NCBI GenBank assembly: GCA_028641055.1
Contig: CM054062.1
Span: 143,284,144-143,348,143, forward strand
DNA: 64,000 nt
From: Alopecurus myosuroides
Lineage: Eukaryota > Streptophyta > Magnoliopsida > Poales > Poaceae
Reading direction: 5' to 3'
Shown here: positions 51,558-62,019 of the stretch, one piece after another
Layout: each line of letters opens with the position of its first letter
How positions within the stretch are numbered: position 1 is the stretch's first letter
Translations under genes and position numbers: made by a program
Notes under the pieces: model-generated
The model's database searches: none
Told to the model about the DNA's origin: nothing
The model's input: only the letters and a program-made list of their open reading frames with translations

Positions 51558-52171
51558 ATGCCGGGCCGCAGTGGCTACACTGGTGAGGGTGGGGACTCCA
51601 TCATGTCCTGGCCCCATGACGAGTGTTCGAGCACTTCCATGGACAGGGTTAGTGTATGATCTTGCGATCTATCAATTATCAGTTCCTCAACTTGTGTTCT
51701 CGATTTGCACTATGATGTTTTCTCTAGGTTTTGAGCACTATATTTTATTCAATGATACAGATTCTTCGTGATTTCGACGACCCAGACTACATATGGTTCC
51801 ATGACCAGGCTGCTCAGTGGGATGCTGCGAAACTTTACATGGAGGAAGAAAATCTCAGATTACAGCTGGAGGTATCAAGGCAGCGCCTTCTGATAGATGA
51901 TTTGCAAAAGCAGGTTTGGGACGGAAGGAAGATTACAGGACAACTGCGGAAAGACAAGATTCAGCATGAGATAAATCTAGCATTTCAGGATGCGGTGATA
52001 GAAGATTTGGAAGCAAATGCTAAAGAAAATAATAAGAAAGATGTTTCACAACAAAAGAGAATAAAAGAGCTCGTGGTTCTTATAGAGAAGTTGATCAGAT
52101 TATTTGTTGCGACTGCTAGTGTAGTCATCGCGTCAGGTGCTGTCTTCACTTACATTTATGTTAAGTTGTGA
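51558..52171 (+). CDS. Small coiled-coil protein with C-terminal membrane segment
   Basis: Two coding exons: 51558-51647 (MPGRSGYTGEGGDS, 30 codons) and 51761-52171, joined in phase across a GTTAGT...ATACAG intron, for 166 residues. Exon 2 starts ILRDFDDPDYIWFHDQAAQW and continues as a heptad-rich helix (AKLYMEEENLRLQLEVSRQR), then a Lys/Asn-rich stretch. It ends in one hydrophobic segment (LFVATASVVIASGAVFTYIY) four residues before the C-terminus. That predicts a tail-anchored or single-pass membrane protein. Similar small proteins of unknown function recur in grass genomes, from memory. The start is the first ATG after a TTCTTCAG acceptor at about 51531. Intact by eye, but expression is unknown. 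Confidence 0.6.
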
Positions 52172-52473
52172 TTTGTGACCGTGTTGAAATCACAATATAT
52201 GGTTGCAGTGTTGAATTTTAGTGATATAAATGTTGAATCCACGGCTGAAACAAGTCGCGGCAGGCCCAGGCCGTGGACTTATGCTGATTCATTACCTAGA
52301 ATTACCACAAATACGTGGATGCTAAATTATGCAATAAATAAATAAATAATAAATAACAACTTCACAAATTGCATGCAATAATTCATAGATATAAGCTCAA
52401 ACGCAGAAGGCGTGTTCACAATTATCTTCTCTCTCAGAACTAACATAAAACTGACATATGCAAATGATTTCAG
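52172..52473. other. 3' flank between convergent genes
   Basis: Untranslated sequence between two genes that converge here. Several AATAAA-like strings (AATAAATAAATAA at about 52331) could serve as polyadenylation signals for the plus-strand gene. No ORF of note. Confidence 0.45.
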
Positions 52474-53298
52474 CTAATCCAAGCCGCCGGCTTGCCCTTG
52501 GCCACCTGGCCCTGCAAACTTCATAGTCGCTTCCTCCCAATCAGGAGGGCCCTTGCCATCCACAATACCAGCATAGGTGTTGTACGTGCGACGTCTTTTG
52601 GTGGAACGCTTCTCCACGGATTCAATATGGATGTTTATGCGATGCATTATTGTTCTCTTTTCTGTCGGCGATGACGGAGCCAGTGGCAACTCTGCATCTT
52701 CTGGCTCTGGCAGCTCCACATAATAGATCGTTGGCACTTCAGAAGGGTTGCTAATACACGCCTCCACAGCCAGACAACAACTGTCACATGGATCACAAAT
52801 CTTCACTACTTGGCCACCCAAGTTGTTCACGAGCTGGCTCATGGCTTCCTTTTCCCATGCCTCTTTTCGCAGACCATCAAAACTAAACTTTACAAAATAT
52901 GGCAATGAAGACGAGGTCGCACTCCCCATGCATAGTCCGCGGTGCCACCGCCTAAGAACTAAGGTCGCGTCGCCAAATTCAAGACGTCGAGAGAAATTCA
53001 GCAGCACGTGACTGCAATCATGGCTTGATCGGAACCGGATGAAGAAGTCAAACAGCCTGGGTGTAACTTCAATCTTGATGTCTTCACGATGGACACCACA
53101 GCTTGACTCTAGCGACTTCAGCAACATTGCCGGCGACACGGGAGCCTGTGGAAATACTATATCTTCTAACGAGCCCATCAACGCATGACCGACAAGTTTT
53201 TCTTCCAACTTGTTCATGCCTTTGGTGCGGGTTAGGACGCAATGGCCCGTCCACGGCCAAGACGACGGATCTCCGGTATAGGACCTCTTCCCTGCCAT
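52474..53298 (-). CDS. Grass DUF4283-like protein, intronless, function unknown
   Basis: A 274-residue intact ORF starting MAGKRSYTGDPSS. The order matches a large grass-specific family: a DUF4283-like fold (LFDFFIRFRSSHDCSHVLL and FGDATLVLRRWHRGL), a second part resembling its paired domain (SSSLPYFVKFSFDGL, then CCLAVEACISNPSEVPTIYY) and the VELPEP motif. A basic linker (KRSTKRRRTYN) may be a nuclear signal. DUF4283 is also found next to zinc knuckles in LINE ORF1 proteins, so the family may be of retroelement origin. No catalytic residues are seen. It is convergent with the small coiled-coil gene. No stop or shift is visible; start 53298 is the only suitable ATG. Confidence 0.7.
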   Translation of the reverse strand: MAGKRSYTGDPSSWPWTGHCVLTRTKGMNKLEEKLVGHALMGSLEDIVFPQAPVSPAMLLKSLESSCGVHREDIKIEVTPRLFDFFIRFRSSHDCSHVLLNFSRRLEFGDATLVLRRWHRGLCMGSATSSSLPYFVKFSFDGLRKEAWEKEAMSQLVNNLGGQVVKICDPCDSCCLAVEACISNPSEVPTIYYVELPEPEDAELPLAPSSPTEKRTIMHRINIHIESVEKRSTKRRRTYNTYAGIVDGKGPPDWEEATMKFAGPGGQGQAGGLD

Positions 53299-53925
53299 CT
53301 AATCTAGGCCTAGGAGGATGAACGGGAGAGGTACTAGGGATTTGTTTGGGCGTATGATGTGATTTGGTAGTTTTGAAAATAGAGGCTTTGGTGCAGCCTT
53401 TACAGCCGGACGTGATTTTATATGGCACATCATCTTGGAGAAAAAGAAAGAAACCCAGACACGCACCCTTAATGAGATCTGTACCTTTCCATAAAAAAAA
53501 AGGAGATCGGTTCCTGCCAATACCGGATGAGATGTAATCGTAAATTGAATCTAATCCGAACGTGATTACCGCGTCTAGTTACTTTTTTTTCCACCCGACC
53601 TCATAGCGGCCGAACAAGCTTTCCTAAATCTACTCTTCTAAACCCTGATCCTAGAGATAGCATCATACACCCATCGCCGCCTCGTCGCACACGACTCCGG
53701 CAAAGGTTCTCGCCTCCATCCAGCGCCAGTGAGCCAGCACTGGCGTGTCGCGACCATCGCGCTCTCTCTGCCGCCAGCAACTCGCCACCACCGCCTCGGA
53801 AATAAGGTACTAATCGAGAAAACTCTAGGCGAGCATGAGTATAACCAGTTATAACCAGGTATACTGGGCATCGTGGAATACCTGTCAGTTATGTAGGTGC
53901 TTGTCAATGTAGATCTGCCCATCGT

Positions 53926-54022
53926 GGAAGTATAGGAATCGCATGTCCATATACATCCTAGAATTAACATTATCGAGTGCATTGATGACAACATCAAGGC
54001 CCTCCCAGAACGTAATATTGAA
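53926..54022 (-). pseudogene. Fragment of ubiquitin-activating enzyme E1
   Basis: The minus strand reads [20 protein letters not shown] and then [12 protein letters not shown]. This closely matches the segment just before the catalytic-Cys half-domain of plant UBA1-type E1 enzymes (TFWE-LD-VVNALDNV-ARLYVD-RCLYF). It is 32 residues and then diverges to a stop. It is a captured or duplicated exon piece with no function of its own. It lies just upstream of the Ulp1-like gene on the other strand. Confidence 0.7.
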
Positions 54023-54109
54023 CTTGTAGACATATGTCATCTTTCTTGAGCCTCAAGCAGTTTACTGTAGATCAGTGGATGAATAAGATTTCTGCATAAT
54101 TTTCCATGA

Positions 54110-57100
54110 ATGGATAGTTATCCTATCAGTTATGATGATGACCTATATACTATCAGTTATGAGGATGGAGAAATACCACTCTCGGAAGAAGATGAAGAGG
54201 TATGTTAATGTCACTCTCCGTACACATAGTTCTTTTAGCCTTACACAACATAATTCATTTTTTTTCGCAGACACTCATTAAAAAACATTCAGGAATGAGG
54301 TTAGTGTGTTCATCAACAAGGTTTGCGAACACTGTGAAAGCTTTATCACCTAAACACAAAGTGGACATATCATCAAAAACTGGTCTGGGAGGGCTCTTAC
54401 ATATTGAGCCAGTAAAACTCCGACGTATAATATTGGTGAGGATAGCGAACCGCTATGACATCGACAAGCGATCAGTTCCAATCGCTGGTAAATACATTCC
54501 AATCACTCCAATGGATGTGCACCTAATAATGCACATTCCGGTAGAAGGGAAAGATATAAATACATTTCTGGAAAAAACAGTAAATGTAGATTTGTTCAAT
54601 GCTTATCAAACTGAAGGAAAAATTAAGTTAGACAAGCTCGAGGAGAAGATTAAAACATCCTTAACTCCCGATGATGATTTCCTCAGGAGTTTTGTTTTGT
54701 TCGCTATTGGCATAATTCTAGCACCCACGGCAAATGATTACGTGAGCTCCAAATATTTAAACCTGGTTGACAATGTGAAGGGCATTCCCAAATTCAAATG
54801 GGGAGGCTTCACATTAGGTCACTTATTGAGTTCCCTCAGGAATTTTTAGCAACTAGGCCAAGTTAGTCTTCTGGGGAATCTACCTCTGCTGCAAGTAAGT
54901 GGTGAAACACTAGTTCAAATTGTACGAATATACATAAGATGCATGTATCTACATAGTTTGACTAATTTTTGTGTTCCACATAGTTTTGGTACTGGGAGCA
55001 CGTCCGTTCTAGATCGGCTTCCTATTCTCCTATATCCCCTCCGCTGATGAAGCGATGGGATGAAACAAACCAAAACTAAGAATCCAGGCTTATAATTCCA
55101 ACAATCTAAATACCGGAGTGGTATTATTCTAGACTTGACTTATTTTTTGTTTTACCTAATTATTTGTTTATTGGACTGATACATTTTCTACCTTTTGCAA
55201 GGTTACCGTGGACATTTTGGGAAGGGGTGGACATAGCAACACTAGCTTTGCTCATCGTATCAACATAGATAGACATGCATACAATGAGTTTAGCTATCGA
55301 GCAGAACCACCACGTCAAACCGTGAGTAGCCAACAAGTAACACATTCGAAAACAGATCATTCTCAATATAACATATAAAAAGGTCGAATTGAATCTTACT
55401 CATTTAGTTTAGTACCTAACAGGAATGCTATTTTTTTCACAGATGGACATAATAATTCAAAACGTCAACATGCATCTAGCAGATCAAGAGAAGAGGTTTC
55501 ATAGAAAACAAGTAGACCAAGAGCGCAATTTTGATATGAAAATACTGAAAATATCCGATGAGTTGACAGATATTAGGACAACATTTGGTGCTCAACCTAG
55601 GCTGTCAAAGTTGGAGGATGAAGTTAGAGAACTCAAAAAGGAAATCAAGGTATCTGATATTGTAGCATCGATTTTAACACATTTCTTTCAATTAATTCAT
55701 TACATGTATTTTATGGTACAGGGAATGAGATCCCTAAATTAGACCAAGACAGATTCAGCTTCAAAGAATGCATACGTCGAGGTGATAATTATGGCCCAAC
55801 ATCTTGCTAGCATGAACCAATTCGTGATCAATGACCATATTTTTTTTCTTCAGGAACAACACAATCTAGGTGATGGCAAGGAAGCACCAACACCTTTGTA
55901 TGAAGCTTCTACGGTACAGACTCATGGTGGAACACCCAGTGCAATACACGAGGTGCAAAACATGCATTTCGATCTACCCATGCCATCGCGGATGCCTGTA
56001 TTCGGCAATGATTACAACTTCACAGAGGAAGACTTGGAGGTGGCAGTTTTCATCCAAAATACTCACGACCCTGTTGAAGTTGTTGACCTTGGAAACATTT
56101 CCCTACTAGCTCGTCACCTCAAACCAAATGTCAACAAGGGATTCATTTTCGATGTGGTATGCCCCTTAAACCTCAATCTACATGAAGTGTTCCGACTTGA
56201 GGCATTTTACATGATTGCAACTTTTGCAGGTTATTGACGCTTATGCACAAATTAGCACTGCCGAGGATGATACTACATCAGTCATATACACCCACGAAAC
56301 CAGAAAGCTGCTAGGCGCATGTGGTGGTATTCCAAGGGGACAGGACAACCCATGGGTTTATCGTATAGCAAAGAATTTTGTAGGACACCGAATGGTAATT
56401 TTGTTTACTAACTTTCTTATTTCATAATCAGAAACTACATGAAACGTTCATCTAATCGGTTCTACACCGGTGCATTGATTTTATGGAAGGTACATGTCCC
56501 ATTTAATGTATGTGAATGCCACTGGCTACTACTGGTGTTCAATTTCGACAAGGAAGAGCTCCAGGTTCTCAACTCTAAACAAGAATATCGTGACAAGGCA
56601 AAGGAAACTGCCCTGGTAAGCATGCTCCGACTGCATCTTAGCATCACATGGCATATATACTTCCTACGAACTAAACAACCATTTCTATTACTTGTCGTAC
56701 ACCAGGTGCACTCCATTCAGGCGTGCATTAACGAGGACAACTAAACCCATCGACATTACCACGTGGAAAACGAGATGCTACACCGACATACCACAACAAA
56801 CGGACGGGTACACACCTATATCCTACTAAATTATATCAAGACTAGAAAAGATTACTACTAAACTTCAATTTCAATCCGCAGCTATTCATGCGGGTCTTAC
56901 ACATTGAAATACATGTTGTCATGGGATGGTGCTGAAATGACCGAGGATTTCAACCAGGTCAGCGTCGCAAGTAAATTTTATTTCCACTCATGAACTTTCT
57001 ATGGCCGACCGCTATGCTAACATATGTGTAAATATCAAATTTAGGCAAAAATACATATTTTCAGCTGGAAAATATGTACAACCCTCATGCGTATAGGCTC

Positions 57101-57547
57101 CAACCGGCTTCGAATGGACTCATACAAGAATCCTATAACGGTTAGTTAGTGATACACAACTGACACATTATTTCATCTATTTCATACCTATGACGCTCAC
57201 GCAATATAACTAACACACCATTTTTCCATCTACAGAAGGAGGAGTACGATGCACGCATGGCAGAGCAACCTAAAGGTGCAGAAGACGACTTGATGCAGAT
57301 ACCAAATCCTGAAGACGACGTCAAGGACAAAACAAGTCCTAATGTTGCCAAGGAAGCCGAGATAAACGGAAAGCGGAAAAATCCACGTGGACGTCCGAGG
57401 AAGAAGAAGAGTCCTACTAAAACAACCAACGTTGATCCTCCTATTAGTACAGTCAAGGAAGAATTTACAACCAAGGCTATCTCTGAGGGTGTGTCACGCA
57501 CCGTAAAAAAGTCACAGGCTAAGCAGCACCCATACGTGACACCATGA
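54110..57547 (+). pseudogene. Ulp1-like (C48 protease family) gene with C-terminal AT-hook, left-arm copy, decayed
   Basis: At least 12 exons by GT-AG sites: 54110-54199, 54271-54894, 54984 onward, about 55202-55321, 55443-55649, 55722-55781, 55854-56156, 56230-56394, about 56432-56615, 56706 onward, 56880-56959, 57062-57141 and 57236-57547. The N-terminal region (MRLVCSSTRFANTVKALSP, then GGLLHIEPVKLRR) is the usual leader of grass Ulp1-like genes. A coiled coil follows. The protease core has KVHVPFNVCECHWLLLVFNF (catalytic His) and YSCGSYTLKYMLSWDG (catalytic Cys), but the expected Asp is Asn in LQVLNSK. The tail has an AT-hook (RGRPRKKK). Stops at 54847 and 55740, a 23-bp deletion near 56735 and an early TGA at 57545 disable it. 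Such genes ride on CACTA or Mutator elements. Confidence 0.78.
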
Positions 57548-57704
57548 AGTTCACAGGGGAAGATTACGGGAAGTGGCGTTCATGGGCAGTTGAGGATGCT
57601 TCATCTTCGTAGCATGTTCTTCGATTTATGAATATTTATGTTCTGTTGTTTCTAAATTATGTGCACCGATATTCCAAATAGCAAACGATTCAAATTGTTA
57701 TGTC

Positions 57705-57990
57705 ATGATAAATACAACAATTGGCATGACAACATTCTGTGGTTCTATACCAACTATTTTTTGGAAAGCTTTGCATGGTGTATTGCCTGGTATGTCTATC
57801 TTAGCATCCAGGAATCTTAAAGTACTGGCTCAATGTCCTGTTTGTAAGATAGGAACAGAGGATATTAAACACCTAGACAGAAAAGCATGGAAGGAGTTGG
57901 GATTGGGGGGCTTTATTCAGCAAGCAACAGAAGTGTCGGATAGCCTGTTGAATCTTCCCACTACTCAGGTACAATTTAAACAAAGGGGGC
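57705..57990 (+). pseudogene. LINE zf-RVT fragment, left arm
   Basis: TTFCGSIPTIFWKALHGVLP followed by CPVCKIGTEDIKHL and KAWKELGLGGFIQQATE is the C-terminal zf-RVT cysteine region of a LINE ORF2. No reverse transcriptase is attached. The same fragment lies at 61660-61946 in the right arm, so it predates the inverted duplication. Confidence 0.75.
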
Positions 57991-58019
57991 AGCAAAAATA
58001 TATGGCACCATAGGAGAAC

Positions 58020-58728
58020 ACATGCGATGATCGTTAAAGCAACACATACACATATAGACAATAATAAGGTGATGATGTACTGAACAAGATATCAATTTTA
58101 TTGCAGCAAGTCGATGAAAAAGCACAAAGCTACTTCAGTATCTATACAAGTAGGTAGCTAGGCATGGCTAAATTAAGCATATTTAGCCAGAACCCTAGGG
58201 GTTAATTAAGTGGCACGATCTCTAAACTTAGAGTTTACAAAAAGCACACCTCACTGCCTCATATACTAGGGAAGATACATCCATAAGTAGCGGTAAACAC
58301 ACGCGCGCATATACGTACATACGTACATGCTGGAGTTGATCCAAGCATGTACGGGTGTTATTGGAGTATGGAGTTCATATGTAGAAATTTTGGCAAAATG
58401 CTTTCTGAAGGCCACTATATCAATACAGCTCCTATATCAAATATCAAATGATGCATGCAGTTTTCTTTGTTGCCTATTTATGAAACTTTTTAATCCATAT
58501 GGAAAAACAATTTGCAAAAGGCCTAAACAGCTGTGAGGAGAATCCTGACGAGTTTTTGGTCTCAAGTCCCAACAGTTTAAAAAGGACAGAAAGCGACAAG
58601 CGATTGGAATATCATTTATGCTGTGCATGATTGCATTTGCAAGGACCAGCTCCTGATTGCATATTAAATCATTTAAAGCAAAAAATAATAATTTCAAACA
58701 CACATCAAGAAAGGACTTGATAACTCAC
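58020..58728. other. Non-coding stretch of the left arm
   Basis: No gene recognised. It is matched in inverted form at about 60923-61630. It contains TACGTACATACGTACATG near 58313 and intron-like AT-rich sequence leading to the acyl-ACP synthetase exons. Confidence 0.5.
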
Positions 58729-59795
58729 CTTTCTGAGTGACTGTATATTTGGAACAGTTCTTCATCGGACGATTTTGTTCCTCTAACAACATTGATAGCA
58801 CCAGTAGCCATAATTCCTAAATTACATGTGTCAGTTGCATGATTACTGATGAACATAGATGATTGTGCATTTAAAATAGTTACACGAAATCCCCTAAATA
58901 GCTGAGATACTAAATGGTAAGCACCGCACTCAACAAGCTGACATTTTATTTTCAGTTAAAAACACTGAAAATTTTAAGTAAGCAGTTTTTAAGTTTTGAA
59001 CAGTCAAATTCATATCAAAGTTACTACTATTTGGTTGTTTCCATCATGTTCTCTTTGCCAGGAAAGTAACAGTAGAACTGATGTATAAACTGCAAGCTAA
59101 AATATAGCAACTCTAACATTCTGGTGACAGCTAATATCGGTAAGGAAAAAGATCAAAGAACTAATACATGTTAATTAACAGTACTGAAATAGAAAAAGAA
59201 AACTACCTTGATCTGCAACTAGCCACCGACATGAGTTGTCAGCAAAAAGGGCCACCTTTTCATCTGGAGCAACACCAACGGCCCTCAGACCATGAGAAAA
59301 ATCCAATATTTTCTATTCAAGCTGAATAAAGAACGCACATCAAATAAAAAAGAAAAAAGAATTAATCTACTGGATTACGGATTTGGACTGCAGATAGTTC
59401 CTTGATCTAACCAAACGATGGAGTCTTAATTTTTATTTATTTGAAACAAACAGTAGTGGATGCCATATCTAAGTTGTTGTCTAGTGCACAAGCTATCAAA
59501 TAGTTATTCGGTAAAAAAGAAACAGCATATAACCCAGAGGATGTCTACTACATGTTTACATTTCCAGGGAAAGTGTCTTAGATAATTAGGCATCAAGATA
59601 AATTTAAGGTGGCTGAAGAAGTACCTGCTTATAGGTTAACTCAGAAGGAGGATCGTGATAAGGATCAACCAAACCTACACGGTCAGCATACTTTTCTGCT
59701 GTTGTCCTCCAAATATCTGGAACCGCCTTCCATTCATTCCCAGCCAATTCATCTCCACCAGGCAATAGAGCACTCTCAAGCAAAGGTGGGCACTT
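58729..59795 (-). pseudogene. Acyl-ACP synthetase (AAE15/16-like) three-exon fragment, left arm
   Basis: Minus-strand exons at about 59625-59795, 59207-59321 and 58729-58816 with proper GT-AG introns. They encode NEWKAVPDIWRTTAEKY, ALVDPYHDPPSELTYKQ, then ILDFSHGLRAVGVAPDEKV, and IMATGAINVVRG. This is the N-terminal part of plastid long-chain acyl-ACP synthetases, AMP-binding superfamily enzymes that activate fatty acids. The AMP-binding core and C-terminus are missing. In exon 2 a TAG (59315-59313) replaces the CAG of the right arm. Retained introns show capture as DNA, not by retroposition. Confidence 0.82.
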
Positions 59796-59816
59796 TCCGC
59801 GAGGTGGGCTATGTCG

Positions 59817-59833
59817 CAGCTACAGAGAGTGCC
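59817..59833. other. Palindrome centre: 17-base spacer between inverted arms
   Basis: CAGCTACAGAGAGTGCC separates the perfectly paired GGTGGGCTATGTCG (left) and CGACATAGCCCACC (right). Symmetry is lost only across these bases, which marks the junction of the inverted duplication. Confidence 0.9.
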
Positions 59834-59854
59834 CGACATAGCCCACCTCGCGGA

Positions 59855-60922
59855 AAGTGCCCACCTTTGCTTGAGAGTGCTCTATTGCCTGGTGGAGATG
59901 AATTGGCTGGGAATGAATGGAAGGCGGTTCCAGATATTTGGAGGACAACAGCAGAAAAGTATGCTGACCGTGTAGCTTTGGTTGATCCTTATCACGATCC
60001 TCCTTCTGAGTTGACCTATAAGCAGGTACTTCTTCAGCCACCTTAAATTTATCTTGATGCCTAATTATCTAAGACACTTTCCCTGGAAATGTAAACATGT
60101 AGTAGACATCCTCTGGGTTATATGTTGTTTCTTTTTTACCGAATAACTATTTGATAGCTTGTGCACTAGACAACAACTTAGATATGGCATCCACTACTGT
60201 TTGTTTCAAATAAATAAAAATTAAGACTCCATTGTCTGGTTAGATCAAGGAACTATCTGCACTCCAAATCCGTAATCCAGTAGATTAATTCTTTTTTCTT
60301 TTTTATTTGATGTGCGTTCTTTATTCAGCTTGAACAGAAAATATTGGATTTTTCTCATGGTCTGAGGGCCGTTGGTGTTGCTCCAGATGAAAAGGTGGCC
60401 CTTTTTGCTGACAACTCATGTCGGTGGCTAGTTGCAGATCAAGGTAATTTTATTTTTCTATTTCAGTACTGTTAATTAACATGTATTAGTTCTTTGATCT
60501 TTTTTCTTTACCGATATTAGCTGTCACCAGAATGTTAGAGTTGCTATATTTTAGCTTGTAGTTTATACATCAGTTCTACTGTTACTTTCCTGGCAAAGAG
60601 GACATGATGGAAACAACCAAATAGTAGTAACTTTGATATGAATTTGACTGTTCAAAACTTAAAAACTGCTTACTTACAATTTCCAGTGTTTTTAACTGAA
60701 AATAAAATGTCAGCTTGTTGAGTGCGATGCTTACCATTTAGTATCTCAGCTATTTAGGGGATTTCGTGTAACTATTTTAAATGCACAATCATCTATGTTC
60801 ATCAGTAATCATGCAACTGATACCTGTAATTTAGGAATTATGGCTACTGGTGCTATCAATGTTGTTAGGGGAACAAAATCGTCCGATGAAGAACCGTTCC
60901 AAATATACAGTCACTCAGAAAG
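59855..60922 (+). pseudogene. Acyl-ACP synthetase (AAE15/16-like) three-exon fragment, right arm
   Basis: Exons 59855-60025, 60329-60443 and 60835-60922 join in phase across GT-AG introns. They encode KCPPLLESALLPGGDE, EWKAVPDIWRTTAEKYADR, LEQKILDFSHGLRAVG, DEKVALFADNSCRWLVADQG and IMATGAINVVRGTKSSDEE. No stop is seen in these exons, but the plastid transit peptide, ATP/AMP-binding motif and C-terminal lid are absent, so it cannot be an active ligase. It is transcribed away from the centre, towards the Ulp1-like copy of the same arm. The donor gene elsewhere in the genome should have the same intron positions. Confidence 0.82.
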
Positions 60923-61659
60923 GTGAGTTATCAAGTCCTTTCTTGATGTGTGTTTGAAATTATTATTTTTTGCTTTAAATGATTTAATATGCAATCAAGA
61001 GCTGGTCCTTGCAAATGCAATCATGCACAACATAAATGATATTCCAATCGCTTGTCGCTTTCTGTCCTTTTTAAACTGTTGGGACTTGAGACCAAAGACT
61101 CGTCAGGATTCTCCTCACAGCTGTTTAGGCCTTTTGCAAATTGTTTTTCCATATGGATTAAAAAGTTTCATAAATATGCAACAAAGATAACTGCATGCAT
61201 CATTTGCTATTTGATATAGGAGCTGTATTGATATAGTGGCCTTCAGAAAGCATTTTGCCAAAATTTCTGCATATGAACTCCATACTCCAATAACACCCGT
61301 ACATGCTTGGATCAACTCCAGCATGTACGTATGTACGTATATGCGCGCGTGTGTTTACGACTACTTATGGATGTATCTTCCCTAGTATATTAGGTAGTGA
61401 GGTGTGCTTTTTGTAAACTGGAAGCTTAGAGATCGTGCCACTTAATTAACCCCTAGGGTTCTGGCTAAATATGCTTTATTTAGCCATGCCTAGCTACCTA
61501 CTCGTATAGATACTGAAGTAGATTTGTGCTTTTTCATCGACTTGCTGCAATAAAATTGATATCTTGTTCACTACATCATCACCTTATTACTGTCTATATG
61601 TGTATGTGTTGCTCTAACGATCATCGCATGTGTTCTCCTATGGTGCCATATATTTTTGC
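60923..61659. other. Non-coding stretch of the right arm
   Basis: Mirror of 58020-58728. Nothing recognisable as a gene; several ORFs on both strands are chance openings shared by both arms. Confidence 0.5.
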
Positions 61660-61946
61660 TGCCCCCTTTGTTTAAATTGCACCTGAGTAGTGGGAAGAGT
61701 CAACAGGCTATCCGACACTTCTGTTGCTTGCTGAATAAAGCCCCCCAATCCCAACTCCTTCCATGCTTTTCTGTCTAGGTGTTTAATATCCTCTGTTCCT
61801 ATCTTACAAACAGGACATTGAGCCGGTACTTTAAGATTCCTGGATGCTAAGATAGACATACCAGGCAATACATCATGCAAAGCTTTCCAAAAAATAGTTG
61901 GTATAGAACCACAGAATGTTGTCATGCCAATTGTTGTATTTATCAT
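61660..61946 (-). pseudogene. LINE zf-RVT fragment, right arm
   Basis: Mirror copy of 57705-57990, with a few residue changes (for example ALHDVLPG in place of ALHGVLPG, and LKVPAQCPVC in place of LKVLAQCPVC). Confidence 0.75.
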
Positions 61947-62019
61947 GACATAACAATTTGAATCGTTTGCTATTTGGTATATCGGTGCACATAATTTAGA
62001 AACAACAGAACATAAATAT

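Larger units (their letters stand above)
55675..59816 (+). repeat. Left arm of a large inverted repeat (palindrome)
   Basis: The arm is the near-identical reverse complement of 59834-64000. The arms meet across a 17-base spacer at 59817-59833. In order from the outside it holds the second half of the Ulp1-like gene, a LINE zf-RVT piece and three acyl-ACP synthetase exons. Sampled segments differ by about 2%. Position 64000 pairs with 55675, so the repeat continues past the window edge on the right, and its left limit is not determined. Confidence 0.95.

Noticed and set aside
52492..53011. Plus-strand ORFs opposite the DUF4283-like gene
   Set aside because: Antisense shadows of an intact minus-strand ORF with clear family features.
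53638..54033. 131-residue minus-strand ORF as a gene
   Set aside because: It is out of frame with the recognisable ubiquitin E1 fragment in the same place and shows no family resemblance.
59609..60046. A 145-residue ORF crossing the palindrome centre (MAEEVPAY...)
   Set aside because: Its first half is the antisense of acyl-ACP synthetase exon 1 and its second half is the same exon in sense. It is a by-product of the inverted junction.
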